Origin: Oscillospiraceae bacterium
Lineage (GTDB): Bacteria; Bacillota; Clostridia; Oscillospirales; CAG-382
Length of the DNA stretch: 64,000 nt
Direction: 5' to 3'
Assembly: GCA_015064625.1 (NCBI GenBank)
Contig: SVRW01000009.1
Coordinates: 1-64,000 of the forward strand
Part shown: in pieces, positions 26,225 to 35,313 of the stretch
Numbering within the stretch: the stretch's first letter is position 1
How the letters are laid out: the number at the start of each line of letters is the position of its first letter
The notes under the pieces: model-generated
Databases searched by the model: none
What the model saw: the letters and a program-made list of their open reading frames with translations, nothing else
Told to the model about the DNA's origin: nothing
Made by a program: the position numbers and the translations under genes

Positions 26225-28885
26225 TTAATAGTTTCTATAAACGTAATTAAGTCTGCCAAGAGGGGCGGCGTCGCCTAATTCGTAAAAGGCTTCCATATTG
26301 GAAATCTTCACTACTGAATCAACCCATTTAAATGAAACGTTGATTTTGCTGTAATCGGAAATTTCCAACATTTCAAGGGGAACAGCAATCATCATTTTAT
26401 TGTCCTTTACTCTGTAGGAAACCTCGCCAACTGTCTTGAATATATATGACGTTGAGTTTTCGCCTTTTGCAACCTTTGCGACGGTTGTTGTGAACTGATT
26501 TTTTGCTTCGTGGTTGATAACGTAATCGTATCCGTACCAGCCGTCAAGATTTTTTCCGTCGGTATTGATAAATAGTTGCATCCATGCGGAATCCGTATCG
26601 TACATTGAGATATCTTCCGCAGTTTCAACGTAGAAATACAGATTTTTCGTGTCAGACGTTACTTTTGCGGAAACTATATCGTTTCTGCCTGTCTGGTTTA
26701 CGTATTTTTTTTCGTCCCATCCTGATTCGCATCTGTCGTTGCAATCGTTTTGTGGGTCTGTGTAGGTTACTTTAACGCTGTCCCACTGGGAAAATTCGCC
26801 TGTAACGTTGATTGGCTTTCTGCTGTCCTGAATTATAACGGGAGCAGAACCTTTAAGTTTTGAAACGTTTTCCATGAGTTGGAGGTAATAGTTATCGAAA
26901 TAGAAGCCTCTTGTCATTTCAATATCACGGCTGTATTCGGAACTGAACGTATCGATGAACACTATTTCTTGCTCATCACCCTCCCCCGGCACTTGTCTTT
27001 GCGCGATCCATTCGTTCCAGCCTGTAATGAGAACGTATTTTATGCTTTGGGATGGGTTATTTGCGGAATTTTTTATACATTCAAATACTCTGTCCCACTG
27101 GGCTTGGAAATTATATCCGTATTTGTAGGAATCCTCGGTGACTTCCTTTTCGCTTACCGCTTCGGATTTACCAACGGTTGATCTTCCTCTGTTGGATTTA
27201 TCCCCATAAAGTCCTGAACTTGAAAAAACTGTGTTTCCGCTATGTTGAGCAACGGAAACGCTTATAGCTTCTCCAACGCCTTCCTTATTTTTGTATACGT
27301 ATTGAGGCCATTTGAAATCGATCCAGGGCCATGCGTTTCTCTTGTTATTTTCAGTGGGCCATTGAGGAAGTCTTATTGTGAAAAAATCATCAATATTGTC
27401 GCTTTCCTGCGCTACAATAACGGGTTTGCCGTCAATCATGAACCATGTGTCAGGGTAATAGTTTGGCATGTATATGTCGTTGTAAAGTTGACTTACGACG
27501 CTTGCAGAATCAGAGTTTGTATAGAAAACAACTTGCGGTGCATCAAATCCTTGTTCGTTGAGTTCGTGGCATACTTTCATAACCGTTTTCGCGACGTGAG
27601 TATACGTCCATCCGTTTGTAACGTCAAAATAAAGAAAATCTATATTTGCATTTGATAGAAGTTCCATATGTTTTCTTATTACCCATTCGTCACGGGAAAA
27701 GTAATATCCGTAAAAGGGTTCTCCCCAGAAATGCCAACCGTATTCTCCGCCCCATGCACCGCACGCCAAACTTTGTGCCGCTGTGCCGTATTCAGCGATT
27801 ATCTTATTTATATCGTAAACTTTTCCACCCCAATAATCTTCAAGCCACATAAAATAGAAAATTCCAACGTAGTATTCACCGTTTTCACCGTAGATACCGA
27901 CTTTGTCGGAGTTGGGAAGGGTTCTTTTTAAATCATCTGTTGCCGCATATCCGCCAAACAGATATTTTTTGTCGTTGGGAACGGTATATGAAACGTTTTC
28001 ACCCTCTTTTACGTAGAAAATAGTAACTGTTCCGTCACCGTTGTCCTTGATGTCAAGAGTGCCCTCGTAGTTATCAAGGTCGGATACTACTTGTTCCACG
28101 TATTCGGGGTCGTCCCACTCAACTTGTCCTGCTTCGTTTATTCTGCTTTCGTTGTAATCATAAGCGTTGAATTTCTCTGCATTTTCCAAAGTTTCAAAAC
28201 CCGCTATGTATTTTATATCAACCGTAACGCCTTCTATTGTACTGGGGTCAATTCTGAGTGACGTGATATATACGTCTTTCACGCAAAGTGAACCGATGTC
28301 TAATATTAAAGTTTTAAATTCATCAGTTTTTTCCAAATTATATTCAAAATACGAACCAGTCTGTCCCATAAACATTCCGTCGGAACGATCGACAAACAAC
28401 TGAGCAGGTGTGCTTTCGCTTGATTTGTATAAAATGTAGAGGTACTTCATTTTATAGGAGGTGCAGGTTGGTGTTTGAATTCGTACATACGGGTCATGCG
28501 ACAACGCCTTGAAACTAACGTACCCTTCTTGATTGAAGGTATATTCTATTGCATTTGGCCAATAAAATTGTGAAAGACATTCTTCTTTTGTGAAATCGAC
28601 GAAATAGTTAACACCTTTTCCATCAAACTCAGTTCCGTTTTTTGTTGCTCCCCACTCGTCTACGTAGGCGTTGACGTTGGTGTATTCTTCAAAGCCCGTT
28701 GTGTCCTCGGACTCCTCTTCCTCGAAATATTCTTCGGAAACGTCCTTCGATTCATCCACGGAACTTTCAAAGGACACTTGCGGTTCACTTGAAACGTTAC
28801 TTTCGTTGCCGTTTGTGCATCCTGCGATGGAGGAAGTCAGCAACGCTATAATAATCATTGTACTTAAAAGTTTTAGTTTTTTCAT
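26225..28885 (-). CDS. GH71/GH99-like glycosidase lipoprotein, paralogue 1
   Basis: An 886-residue surface lipoprotein; start at 28885 because CTGGAGC precedes this ATG and upstream codons only translate the repeat. The lipobox is SIAGC (Cys23), followed by a Glu/Ser linker to about residue 68 and a beta-sandwich-like domain (70-260, with TVDIKYIAGFETLE). The likely (beta/alpha)8 catalytic region runs about 300-690: WHFWGEPFYGYYFSRDEWVIRKHMELL, NIDFLYFDVTNGWTY, VIVAQESDNIDDFF and TGWNEW. The C-terminal domain (NLYFYVETAEDISM, WMQLFINTDG, YGYDYVINHE) resembles CBM9/DOMON modules. The family cuts alpha-glycans (mannan or glucan types); the substrate is not determinable. Last gene of the five-gene array. 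Confidence 0.85.
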   Translation of the reverse strand: MKKLKLLSTMIIIALLTSSIAGCTNGNESNVSSEPQVSFESSVDESKDVSEEYFEEEESEDTTGFEEYTNVNAYVDEWGATKNGTEFDGKGVNYFVDFTKEECLSQFYWPNAIEYTFNQEGYVSFKALSHDPYVRIQTPTCTSYKMKYLYILYKSSESTPAQLFVDRSDGMFMGQTGSYFEYNLEKTDEFKTLILDIGSLCVKDVYITSLRIDPSTIEGVTVDIKYIAGFETLENAEKFNAYDYNESRINEAGQVEWDDPEYVEQVVSDLDNYEGTLDIKDNGDGTVTIFYVKEGENVSYTVPNDKKYLFGGYAATDDLKRTLPNSDKVGIYGENGEYYVGIFYFMWLEDYWGGKVYDINKIIAEYGTAAQSLACGAWGGEYGWHFWGEPFYGYYFSRDEWVIRKHMELLSNANIDFLYFDVTNGWTYTHVAKTVMKVCHELNEQGFDAPQVVFYTNSDSASVVSQLYNDIYMPNYYPDTWFMIDGKPVIVAQESDNIDDFFTIRLPQWPTENNKRNAWPWIDFKWPQYVYKNKEGVGEAISVSVAQHSGNTVFSSSGLYGDKSNRGRSTVGKSEAVSEKEVTEDSYKYGYNFQAQWDRVFECIKNSANNPSQSIKYVLITGWNEWIAQRQVPGEGDEQEIVFIDTFSSEYSRDIEMTRGFYFDNYYLQLMENVSKLKGSAPVIIQDSRKPINVTGEFSQWDSVKVTYTDPQNDCNDRCESGWDEKKYVNQTGRNDIVSAKVTSDTKNLYFYVETAEDISMYDTDSAWMQLFINTDGKNLDGWYGYDYVINHEAKNQFTTTVAKVAKGENSTSYIFKTVGEVSYRVKDNKMMIAVPLEMLEISDYSKINVSFKWVDSVVKISNMEAFYELGDAAPLGRLNYVYRNY

Positions 28886-28904
28886 GTTTGCTCCAGAAAA
28901 TAGG

Positions 28905-29104
28905 GAATTAATTCGTAATTCGTAATTCGTAATTCGTAATTCGGAATTGAGGAAGTTTTTCTCCCGTTGGTCGAAAAATATTTTATATAATTGCTTTTCG
29001 AACGCAGAGAGAAAAGCTACCTTTATTCCGCATTCCGCATTCCGCATTCCGCATTGGAAAAAAGTTCCGAATTACGAATTGGAAAAAAGTTCCGCATTCC
29101 GCAT
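28905..29104. repeat. Modular repeat between paralogues 1 and 2
   Basis: GTAATTC/ATTCGGA heptamers, core 28951-29021, then ATTCCGC heptamers and two GGAAAAAAGTTCC spacers ending 4 nt before the stop codon of paralogue 2. Confidence 0.92.
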
Positions 29105-29107
29105 TGT

Positions 29108-32083
29108 TTAATAGTTTCTATAAACGTAATTAAGTCTGCCAAGAGGGGCGGCGTCGCCTAATTCGTAAAAGGCTTCCATATTGGAGATCTTTACTACGGA
29201 ATCAGCCCATTTGAATGAAACGTTGATTTTGCTGTAATCGGAAATTTCCAACATTTCAAGGGGAACAGCAATCATCATTTTATTATCCTTTACTCTGTAG
29301 GAAACCTCGCCCACGGTTTTGTAGCTGTAGGTGTTTGAATTTTTAGAAACCTTTGCAACGGTTGTTTTAAATTGGCTTAAAGCTTCATGGTTGATAATGT
29401 AATCGTAGCCATACCAGCCGTTTGTACCTTTTTCATCTGTGTTGATGAAAAGCTGCATCCACGAAGAATCCGTATCGTACATGGAGATATCTTCCGCAGT
29501 TTCAACGTAGAAATACAGATTTTTTGTATCAGACGTTACTCTTGCGGAAACTATATCGTTTCTTCCTGTCTGATTTACGTATTCTGTCTTTCCAAATCCC
29601 AATTCGCCTCTGTCGTTGCAATCGTTTTTGGGGTCTGTATACGTAACCTTAACGCTGTCCCACTGGTCGAATTCGCCTGTTACGTTAATAGGCTTTCTGC
29701 TGTCCTGAATAATTACGGGAGCGGCACCCTTGAGCTTTGAAACGTTTTGTATCAGTTGGAGGTAATAATTATCAAAATACAAACCTCTTGTCATTTCCAA
29801 ATCACGGCTGTATTCAGCATTGAACGTATCGACAAAGTATATGGGGAAGGCAGGGCTGATGTCGGGGCTTAGTCTTGTTGCAACCCATTCGTTCCAACCT
29901 GTAACGAGAACGTATTTTATGCTTTGTGATGGGTTATTTGCGGAATTTTTTATACATTCAAATACTCTGTTCCATTGAGCTTGGAAATTATATCCGTATT
30001 TGTAGGAATCCTTTGTAACCTTTTGGGAGCTTACTGCTTCGGAGCTACCAACGGTTGATCTTCCTCTGTTGGATTTATCACCATAAAGTCCTGAGCTTGA
30101 GAAACAAACATTTCCACTATGCTGGGCAACTGAAACGCTTATTGCTTCTCCAACTCCGCTTTTGTTGGTATAAACACGCTGAGGCCATTTGAAATCCATC
30201 CAGGGCCATGAGTTTGTCTTATCGGCTTCGGTTGGCCATTGTGGAAGTCTTATTGTGAAGAAATTGTCTATATTGTCGCTTTCCTGCGCTACGATAACAG
30301 GCTTACCGTCAACGTAAAACCACGTATCAGGATAAAGATTTGGTTTGTATATTTCATCGTAAACGTTGCGAACTGCACTATCTGAAAGTGAGTTAGTATA
30401 GAAAACAATCTGAGGCGCATCGTAACCTTGTTCATTCAGTTCATGACATACCTTCATAATAGTCTTTGCAACGCGAATATAGGTAAAGCCGTTTGTAACG
30501 TCCAAATAAAGGAAATCTATATTTGCATTGGAAAGAAGCTCCATATGCTTTCTTATTACCCATTCGTCACGGGAATAGTAATAGCCGTAAAGAGGTTCGC
30601 CCCAGTGATGCCATGCTCCTTCGGGACCCCAACCTTCGCAATACAAGTTCTTGGCGGCAGGACCGTATTTTGCGATTATCTTATTTATGTCGTAAACGTC
30701 AAAATCTCCATGTTCTCCTAAAAGCATAAAATAGAACATTCCAACGTAAAATTCACCGTTATCACCGTAAACACCGACCATGTTGGAATCAGGAAGACTT
30801 CTTTGCAAATCATCCGTTGCCGCGTATCCACCCGATATGTAATTTGCATTATTTGGCACAGTATATGTAACCTTTTCACCGTTTTTAACGTAGGAAATAG
30901 TAACTGTTCCGTCACTATTGTCCTTCATTTCTAACGTACCCTCGTAGTTATCAAGGTCTGATACTACTTGCTCCACGTATTCAGGAGTGCTCCATTCTGC
31001 GTCAACGGCATAATTCACTCTTTCGCCTTTGAAATTTTTGGCGTCGAAGCTTTGCGCATCTTCTAAAGTATCAAAGCCTGCAATGTATTTTATATCAATG
31101 GTAAGGTTAGGTTCTACCATAGGGTCTATTCTGAATTCTGTGAAATACACCTTGTCGGCACAAAGTATATCCGCATCAACTATTATAAAGCCAAAATCTT
31201 CTTGCTTTTTAAATTCAAAGGGGCGTACTGAACCGTGCAAACCCATCCATATTCCGTCTGATCTGTTGACGACCAATTCAGCGTACATATCCTGATTTGC
31301 TCTGTATTCGATACGTACGTATCTCATGCTTTTTGAAAAAAGCTTTGGCGTTCTTATGCTGAGATGAGGATCATTGTCCAAGGATTTGAAGCGAACGTAT
31401 CCTTCCTTTTGGAAGGAATACTCTATTCCGTAAACGTTGAAAAACTCTTTCGTACATTCTTCTTTTGTAAAATCAAAGAAATACGAAGGAGCCTCTTCGT
31501 TTGGAACGGTTTCGTTGTGTATAGCTCCGAATTCGTCAACGGAAACGTTTGGATTTAAATACGGTTCCGGCATAAAAAGATCATATAATCCAAGAAAATA
31601 TGCTTTAATTTGCATATAGTCCGTTCCGCTAATAGAGTCGTCAGCGTCTGTGTCTGCAGCAATAAATTGTATCTTATCGAAATTGTACTTACCAAGAAAA
31701 TAGCTCTTTATCTGCATATAGTCAGTAGACGTTATTAAACCGTCTCCATTGGTATCACCACTAATTATAACATACGCAGAATCTTTGCCTATAGTAATCA
31801 ATGTTCCTGTTCCGACCAAATCATTTTTTGCAAGTGTTTTACCGTTTTTGGTCACGCTTATAGAGCTGGAAGATTCAAAGTTTGACAAAAGCGTATCAAC
31901 TGTCTTTTTTTCTGAAAAATTTATAATGAACTTTGTATCTTCGATAACACTAATTGAAAGTATGCTGTTTGCTTTAAGAGTGAGTGTATCTTCTGCGTAA
32001 ACAGTTATAAATGTAAACAGGGAAAGAAGCATACACAATGTCAAAAATTGAGATAAAAATTTTAATGCTTTGTTTTTTTTCAT
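29108..32083 (-). CDS. GH71/GH99-like glycosidase with N-terminal dockerin, paralogue 2
   Basis: A 991-residue secreted enzyme. Unlike its four neighbours it has a type I signal peptide (ending ITVYA, about residue 30), not a lipobox. Residues 31-105 form the same pre-dockerin module as in the gene at the left edge (LVGTGTLITIG...AYVIIS), and residues about 108-168 are a dockerin (SGDTNGDGLITSTDYMQIKSY, DTDADDSISGTDYMQIKAY). From about residue 178 the protein follows the array consensus: sandwich domain, catalytic region with YGYYYSRDEWVIRKHMELL and TGWNEW, and a CBM9-like C-terminus. It is nearly identical to paralogue 4 across the sandwich domain. It would join a cohesin scaffold rather than the membrane. 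ATGGAG precedes the start. Confidence 0.88.
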   Translation of the reverse strand: MKKNKALKFLSQFLTLCMLLSLFTFITVYAEDTLTLKANSILSISVIEDTKFIINFSEKKTVDTLLSNFESSSSISVTKNGKTLAKNDLVGTGTLITIGKDSAYVIISGDTNGDGLITSTDYMQIKSYFLGKYNFDKIQFIAADTDADDSISGTDYMQIKAYFLGLYDLFMPEPYLNPNVSVDEFGAIHNETVPNEEAPSYFFDFTKEECTKEFFNVYGIEYSFQKEGYVRFKSLDNDPHLSIRTPKLFSKSMRYVRIEYRANQDMYAELVVNRSDGIWMGLHGSVRPFEFKKQEDFGFIIVDADILCADKVYFTEFRIDPMVEPNLTIDIKYIAGFDTLEDAQSFDAKNFKGERVNYAVDAEWSTPEYVEQVVSDLDNYEGTLEMKDNSDGTVTISYVKNGEKVTYTVPNNANYISGGYAATDDLQRSLPDSNMVGVYGDNGEFYVGMFYFMLLGEHGDFDVYDINKIIAKYGPAAKNLYCEGWGPEGAWHHWGEPLYGYYYSRDEWVIRKHMELLSNANIDFLYLDVTNGFTYIRVAKTIMKVCHELNEQGYDAPQIVFYTNSLSDSAVRNVYDEIYKPNLYPDTWFYVDGKPVIVAQESDNIDNFFTIRLPQWPTEADKTNSWPWMDFKWPQRVYTNKSGVGEAISVSVAQHSGNVCFSSSGLYGDKSNRGRSTVGSSEAVSSQKVTKDSYKYGYNFQAQWNRVFECIKNSANNPSQSIKYVLVTGWNEWVATRLSPDISPAFPIYFVDTFNAEYSRDLEMTRGLYFDNYYLQLIQNVSKLKGAAPVIIQDSRKPINVTGEFDQWDSVKVTYTDPKNDCNDRGELGFGKTEYVNQTGRNDIVSARVTSDTKNLYFYVETAEDISMYDTDSSWMQLFINTDEKGTNGWYGYDYIINHEALSQFKTTVAKVSKNSNTYSYKTVGEVSYRVKDNKMMIAVPLEMLEISDYSKINVSFKWADSVVKISNMEAFYELGDAAPLGRLNYVYRNY

Positions 32084-32099
32084 AATTTACTCCATAAAA

Positions 32100-32402
32100 T
32101 AGTGGTTAGGCAGGAGGAAAGAGGCATTTAATTCGGAATTCGGAATTCGTAATTCGGAATTGAGGAAATTTTTCTCCCGCCCGTCGAAAAATATTTTATA
32201 TAATTGCTTTTCGAACGCAGAGAGAAAAGCTACCTTTATTCCGCATTCCGCATTCCGCATTCCGCATTCCGCATTCCGCATTTCGCATTCCGCATTTCGC
32301 ATTCCGCATTTCGCATTCCGCATTTCGCATTCCGCATTCCGCATTCCGCATTGGAAAAAAGTTCCGAATTACGAATTGGAAAAAAGTTCCGCATTCCGCA
32401 TT
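32100..32402. repeat. Modular repeat between paralogues 2 and 3, longest heptamer tail
   Basis: ATTCGGA heptamers, core 32164-32234, then about 17 consecutive heptamers of ATTCCGC with alternating ATTTCGC variants (32237-32352), two GGAAAAAAGTTCC spacers, and ATTCCGC units up to the next stop codon. Confidence 0.94.
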
Positions 32403-32404
32403 GT

Positions 32405-35035
32405 TTAATAATTTCTATAAATAAAGTTAAGTCTTCCCAAAGGGGCGGCGTCGCCCACTTCGTAGAAAGCTTCCATATTGGAAATCTTTACTACTGAATC
32501 AGCCCATTTGAATGAAACGTTGATTTTGCTGTAATCGGTAATTCCAAGCATTTCAAGGGGAACAGCAATCATCATTTTGTTATCCTTTACTCTGTAGGAA
32601 ACCTCGCCTACGGTTTTGTACTCGTAAGAAATTGATTTTCTCTTTTCTTCAACCTTAGAGACGGTTGTTGTGAACTGGCTTTTTGCTTCGTGATTTATAA
32701 TGTAATCATAGCCGTACCAGCCGTTTAACCCTTCCCCGTCTGTGTTTACAAAAAGCTGCATCCATGCGGAGTCGGTATCGTACATGGAGATATCTTCTGC
32801 GGTTTCAACGTAGAAGTAAAGGTTTTTCGTGTCGGACGTAACCTTTGCGGAAACTATATCGTTTCTTCCTGTCTGATTTATATATTGGCTGTTTCCGAAG
32901 CCTCTTTCGTATCTGTCGTTGCAATCGTTTTTGGGGTCTGTGTACGTAACTTTTACGCTATCCCATTGGTCGAACTCGCCTGTTACGTTAATAGGCTTTC
33001 TGCTGTCTTGAATTATAACGGGAGCGGCACCCTTAAGCTTATAAACGTTTGAGATAAGCTGGAGGTAATAGTTATCAAAATATTCGCCTCTCGTCATTTC
33101 TAAATCACGGCTGTATTCGGAATTGAAGGTATCACAGAAGAAAATTTCCTGATCCTCTCTCAACGGGTCTCCTATTCTTCCTGCCGTCCATTCGTTCCAG
33201 CCTGTAACGAGAACGTATTTTATGCTGTCCGCAGGGTTAGTTGCGGAAGATTCTATACATTCAAACACTCTGTCCCATTGTGCCTGAAAATTATATCCGA
33301 ATTTGTAAGATTGCTTCGTAATTGCTTTTGAGCTTTCTGCTTGTGATTTACCAACGGTGGATCTGCCTCGATCCTCTGTTCCGCCGTAAAGCCCTGCTGT
33401 GGAGAAAAGGATGGTTCCGCTATGCTGGGCTACGGAAACACTTATGGCTTCGCCAACGCCTTCCTTGTTTTTGTATACGGTTTGAGGCCATTTGAAATCG
33501 ATCCAGGGCCATGCGTTTGTTCTGTCTGCGTCCGTTGGCCATTGTGGAAGTCTTATTGTAAAGAAATCATCAATATTGTCTTCTTCTTCAGCTACGATAA
33601 CGGGTTTGCCGTCAACGTAGAACCATGTGTCGGGATAATAATTTTGTCTGTATATTTCATCGTAAAGGACGCGTACAACTGCATTGGAATACGATTTCGT
33701 ATAGAAGACAATCTGAGGAGCATCAAAGCCCTGCTCGTTTAACTCGTGACAAATTCTCATAACGAGTTTTGCGTTGTAAGTGTACGTAAATGCATTGGAA
33801 ACGTCTAAATAAAGGAAATCTATATTTGCATTGGAGAGGAGCTCCATATGCTTTCTTATTAACCATTCATCTCTTGAATAGTAATATCCGTAAAGGGGTT
33901 CGCCCCAAAAATGCGTATCACCCACATCTCCCCATCCGCCGCAGGCTAAGTATTGTGCGGCAGGGCCGTACGTTTCAATTATCTTGTTTATATCGAAAAT
34001 GCCTGAGTCGTTATGCTCACCCATACACAAAAAGTAGAACATACCAACGTAGTATTCTCCGTTTTCGCCATAGATTCCAACTGTGTTTGAATCGGGAAGC
34101 GTTCTTCTTAAATCATCCGTTGCCGCATATCCGCCCGATAAATAGTTTTCGTTGTTGGGAACTGTATGTGAAACGTTTTGACCGTCCTTCACGTAGGAAA
34201 TAGTAACTGTTCCGTCACCGTTGTCCTTCATTTCTAACGTGCCGTCGAAGTTATCCAAATCGGATACCACTTGCTCTACGTATTCGGGAGTATCCCATTC
34301 AACCTCGCCTGCAGAATGGATTTTGTCACTGTTGAAGCCTTCAGCATCAAAGCTTTCTGCCGCTTCTTTTGTTTCAAAGGCTGCAATGTATTTTATATCA
34401 ACGGTAACATCAGGAATTATACCGGGGTCAATTCTTAATTCGGTGAAATACACGTTTTCCACACAAATTGAGCTGATATCCAATATCAAAGCTTCGAAAT
34501 CGTCAACCTTTTTAAGCTCAAAGTACATGTGTGAGCCTTCTTGCCCCATGAATATTCCGTCTGATCTGTTTACGAACAGCTCACCGTGTGTGTTTTCACT
34601 TGAGCGGTATTCAATGCGAAGGTACTTCATTTTTTCAGAAAGTGTTTTAGGCTTTTCAAAACATACGAAAGGGTCATTGCTTGTGGACTTGAAGCTTACG
34701 TATCCTTCTTCATTGTGGGTTATTTCCACGCCATTGATGCCGTAAAGGTACCCCATGGTGTCTTTGCTTGAGAAATCTATAAAATACGTTGGAATTTCTT
34801 CGTTCAGTAACGTTTTGTTATGCGTATTGCCCCAACTGTCAACGTATGCGTTAGGGTTTATATATTCATTAAATGATACTTCTGAAGATTCTTCAGAAGT
34901 ATTTCCAGCGGAAACGTATGAAGCTTCGCTGTCCGAAGAACTGTTTATGCTCTCGTTACCGTCGGTACATCCTGCAAAAGAGGAAGCCAACATAGCTATA
35001 ATTAGCATTGTGCTTAAAAGTTTTAATTTTTTCAT
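32405..35035 (-). CDS. GH71/GH99-like glycosidase lipoprotein, paralogue 3
   Basis: An 876-residue lipoprotein; start at 35035 (MKKLKLLSTM) where TGGAGTACATT gives a ribosome binding site. The lipobox is SFAGC. The linker is shorter than in paralogues 1 and 4. Catalytic landmarks are kept: WGEPLYGYYYSRDEWLIRKHMELL, NIDFLYLDVSNAFTY, VIVAEEEDNIDDFF and TGWNEW. The C-terminal CBM9-like domain is present. Distinct residues near the catalytic DVTNG position (DVSNA here) suggest slightly different specificity. Same strand as the other four, with only repeat sequence between. Confidence 0.85.
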   Translation of the reverse strand: MKKLKLLSTMLIIAMLASSFAGCTDGNESINSSSDSEASYVSAGNTSEESSEVSFNEYINPNAYVDSWGNTHNKTLLNEEIPTYFIDFSSKDTMGYLYGINGVEITHNEEGYVSFKSTSNDPFVCFEKPKTLSEKMKYLRIEYRSSENTHGELFVNRSDGIFMGQEGSHMYFELKKVDDFEALILDISSICVENVYFTELRIDPGIIPDVTVDIKYIAAFETKEAAESFDAEGFNSDKIHSAGEVEWDTPEYVEQVVSDLDNFDGTLEMKDNGDGTVTISYVKDGQNVSHTVPNNENYLSGGYAATDDLRRTLPDSNTVGIYGENGEYYVGMFYFLCMGEHNDSGIFDINKIIETYGPAAQYLACGGWGDVGDTHFWGEPLYGYYYSRDEWLIRKHMELLSNANIDFLYLDVSNAFTYTYNAKLVMRICHELNEQGFDAPQIVFYTKSYSNAVVRVLYDEIYRQNYYPDTWFYVDGKPVIVAEEEDNIDDFFTIRLPQWPTDADRTNAWPWIDFKWPQTVYKNKEGVGEAISVSVAQHSGTILFSTAGLYGGTEDRGRSTVGKSQAESSKAITKQSYKFGYNFQAQWDRVFECIESSATNPADSIKYVLVTGWNEWTAGRIGDPLREDQEIFFCDTFNSEYSRDLEMTRGEYFDNYYLQLISNVYKLKGAAPVIIQDSRKPINVTGEFDQWDSVKVTYTDPKNDCNDRYERGFGNSQYINQTGRNDIVSAKVTSDTKNLYFYVETAEDISMYDTDSAWMQLFVNTDGEGLNGWYGYDYIINHEAKSQFTTTVSKVEEKRKSISYEYKTVGEVSYRVKDNKMMIAVPLEMLGITDYSKINVSFKWADSVVKISNMEAFYEVGDAAPLGRLNFIYRNY

Positions 35036-35078
35036 AATGTACTCCAGAAAATAGTGGTTATGTAAGGGGGGATAGAAC

Positions 35079-35311
35079 ACGGCACAGGGGACGGTTCATT
35101 TAATGCGGAATTCGTAATTCGTAATTCGGAATTGAGGAAATTTTTCTCCCGCCGGTCGAAAAATATTTTATTTAAATGCTTTTCGAACGCAGAGAGAAAA
35201 GCTACCTTTATTCCGCATTCCGCATTCCGCATTCCGCATTCCGAATTGGAAAAAAGTTCCGCATTCCGAATTCCGCATTCCGAATTGGAAAAAAGTTCCG
35301 CATTCCGCATT
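35079..35311. repeat. Modular repeat between paralogues 3 and 4
   Basis: GGGGACGGTTC segment (35079-35104), GTAATTC heptamers, core 35136-35206, ATTCCGC heptamers and two GGAAAAAAGTTCC spacers. It ends 3 nt before the stop codon of paralogue 4. Confidence 0.93.
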
Positions 35312-35313
35312 GT

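Noticed and set aside
28886-29047. In-frame N-terminal extension of glycosidase paralogue 1 through the repeat core
   Set aside because: The extension precedes a clear signal peptide and ribosome binding site at 28885; it translates the repeat core (SAFEKQLYKIFF), as also happens before the transporter at 41377.
32237-32352. Possible CRISPR array because of regular repeats
   Set aside because: The unit is 7 bp with no unique spacers between units, and no cas genes are in the window.
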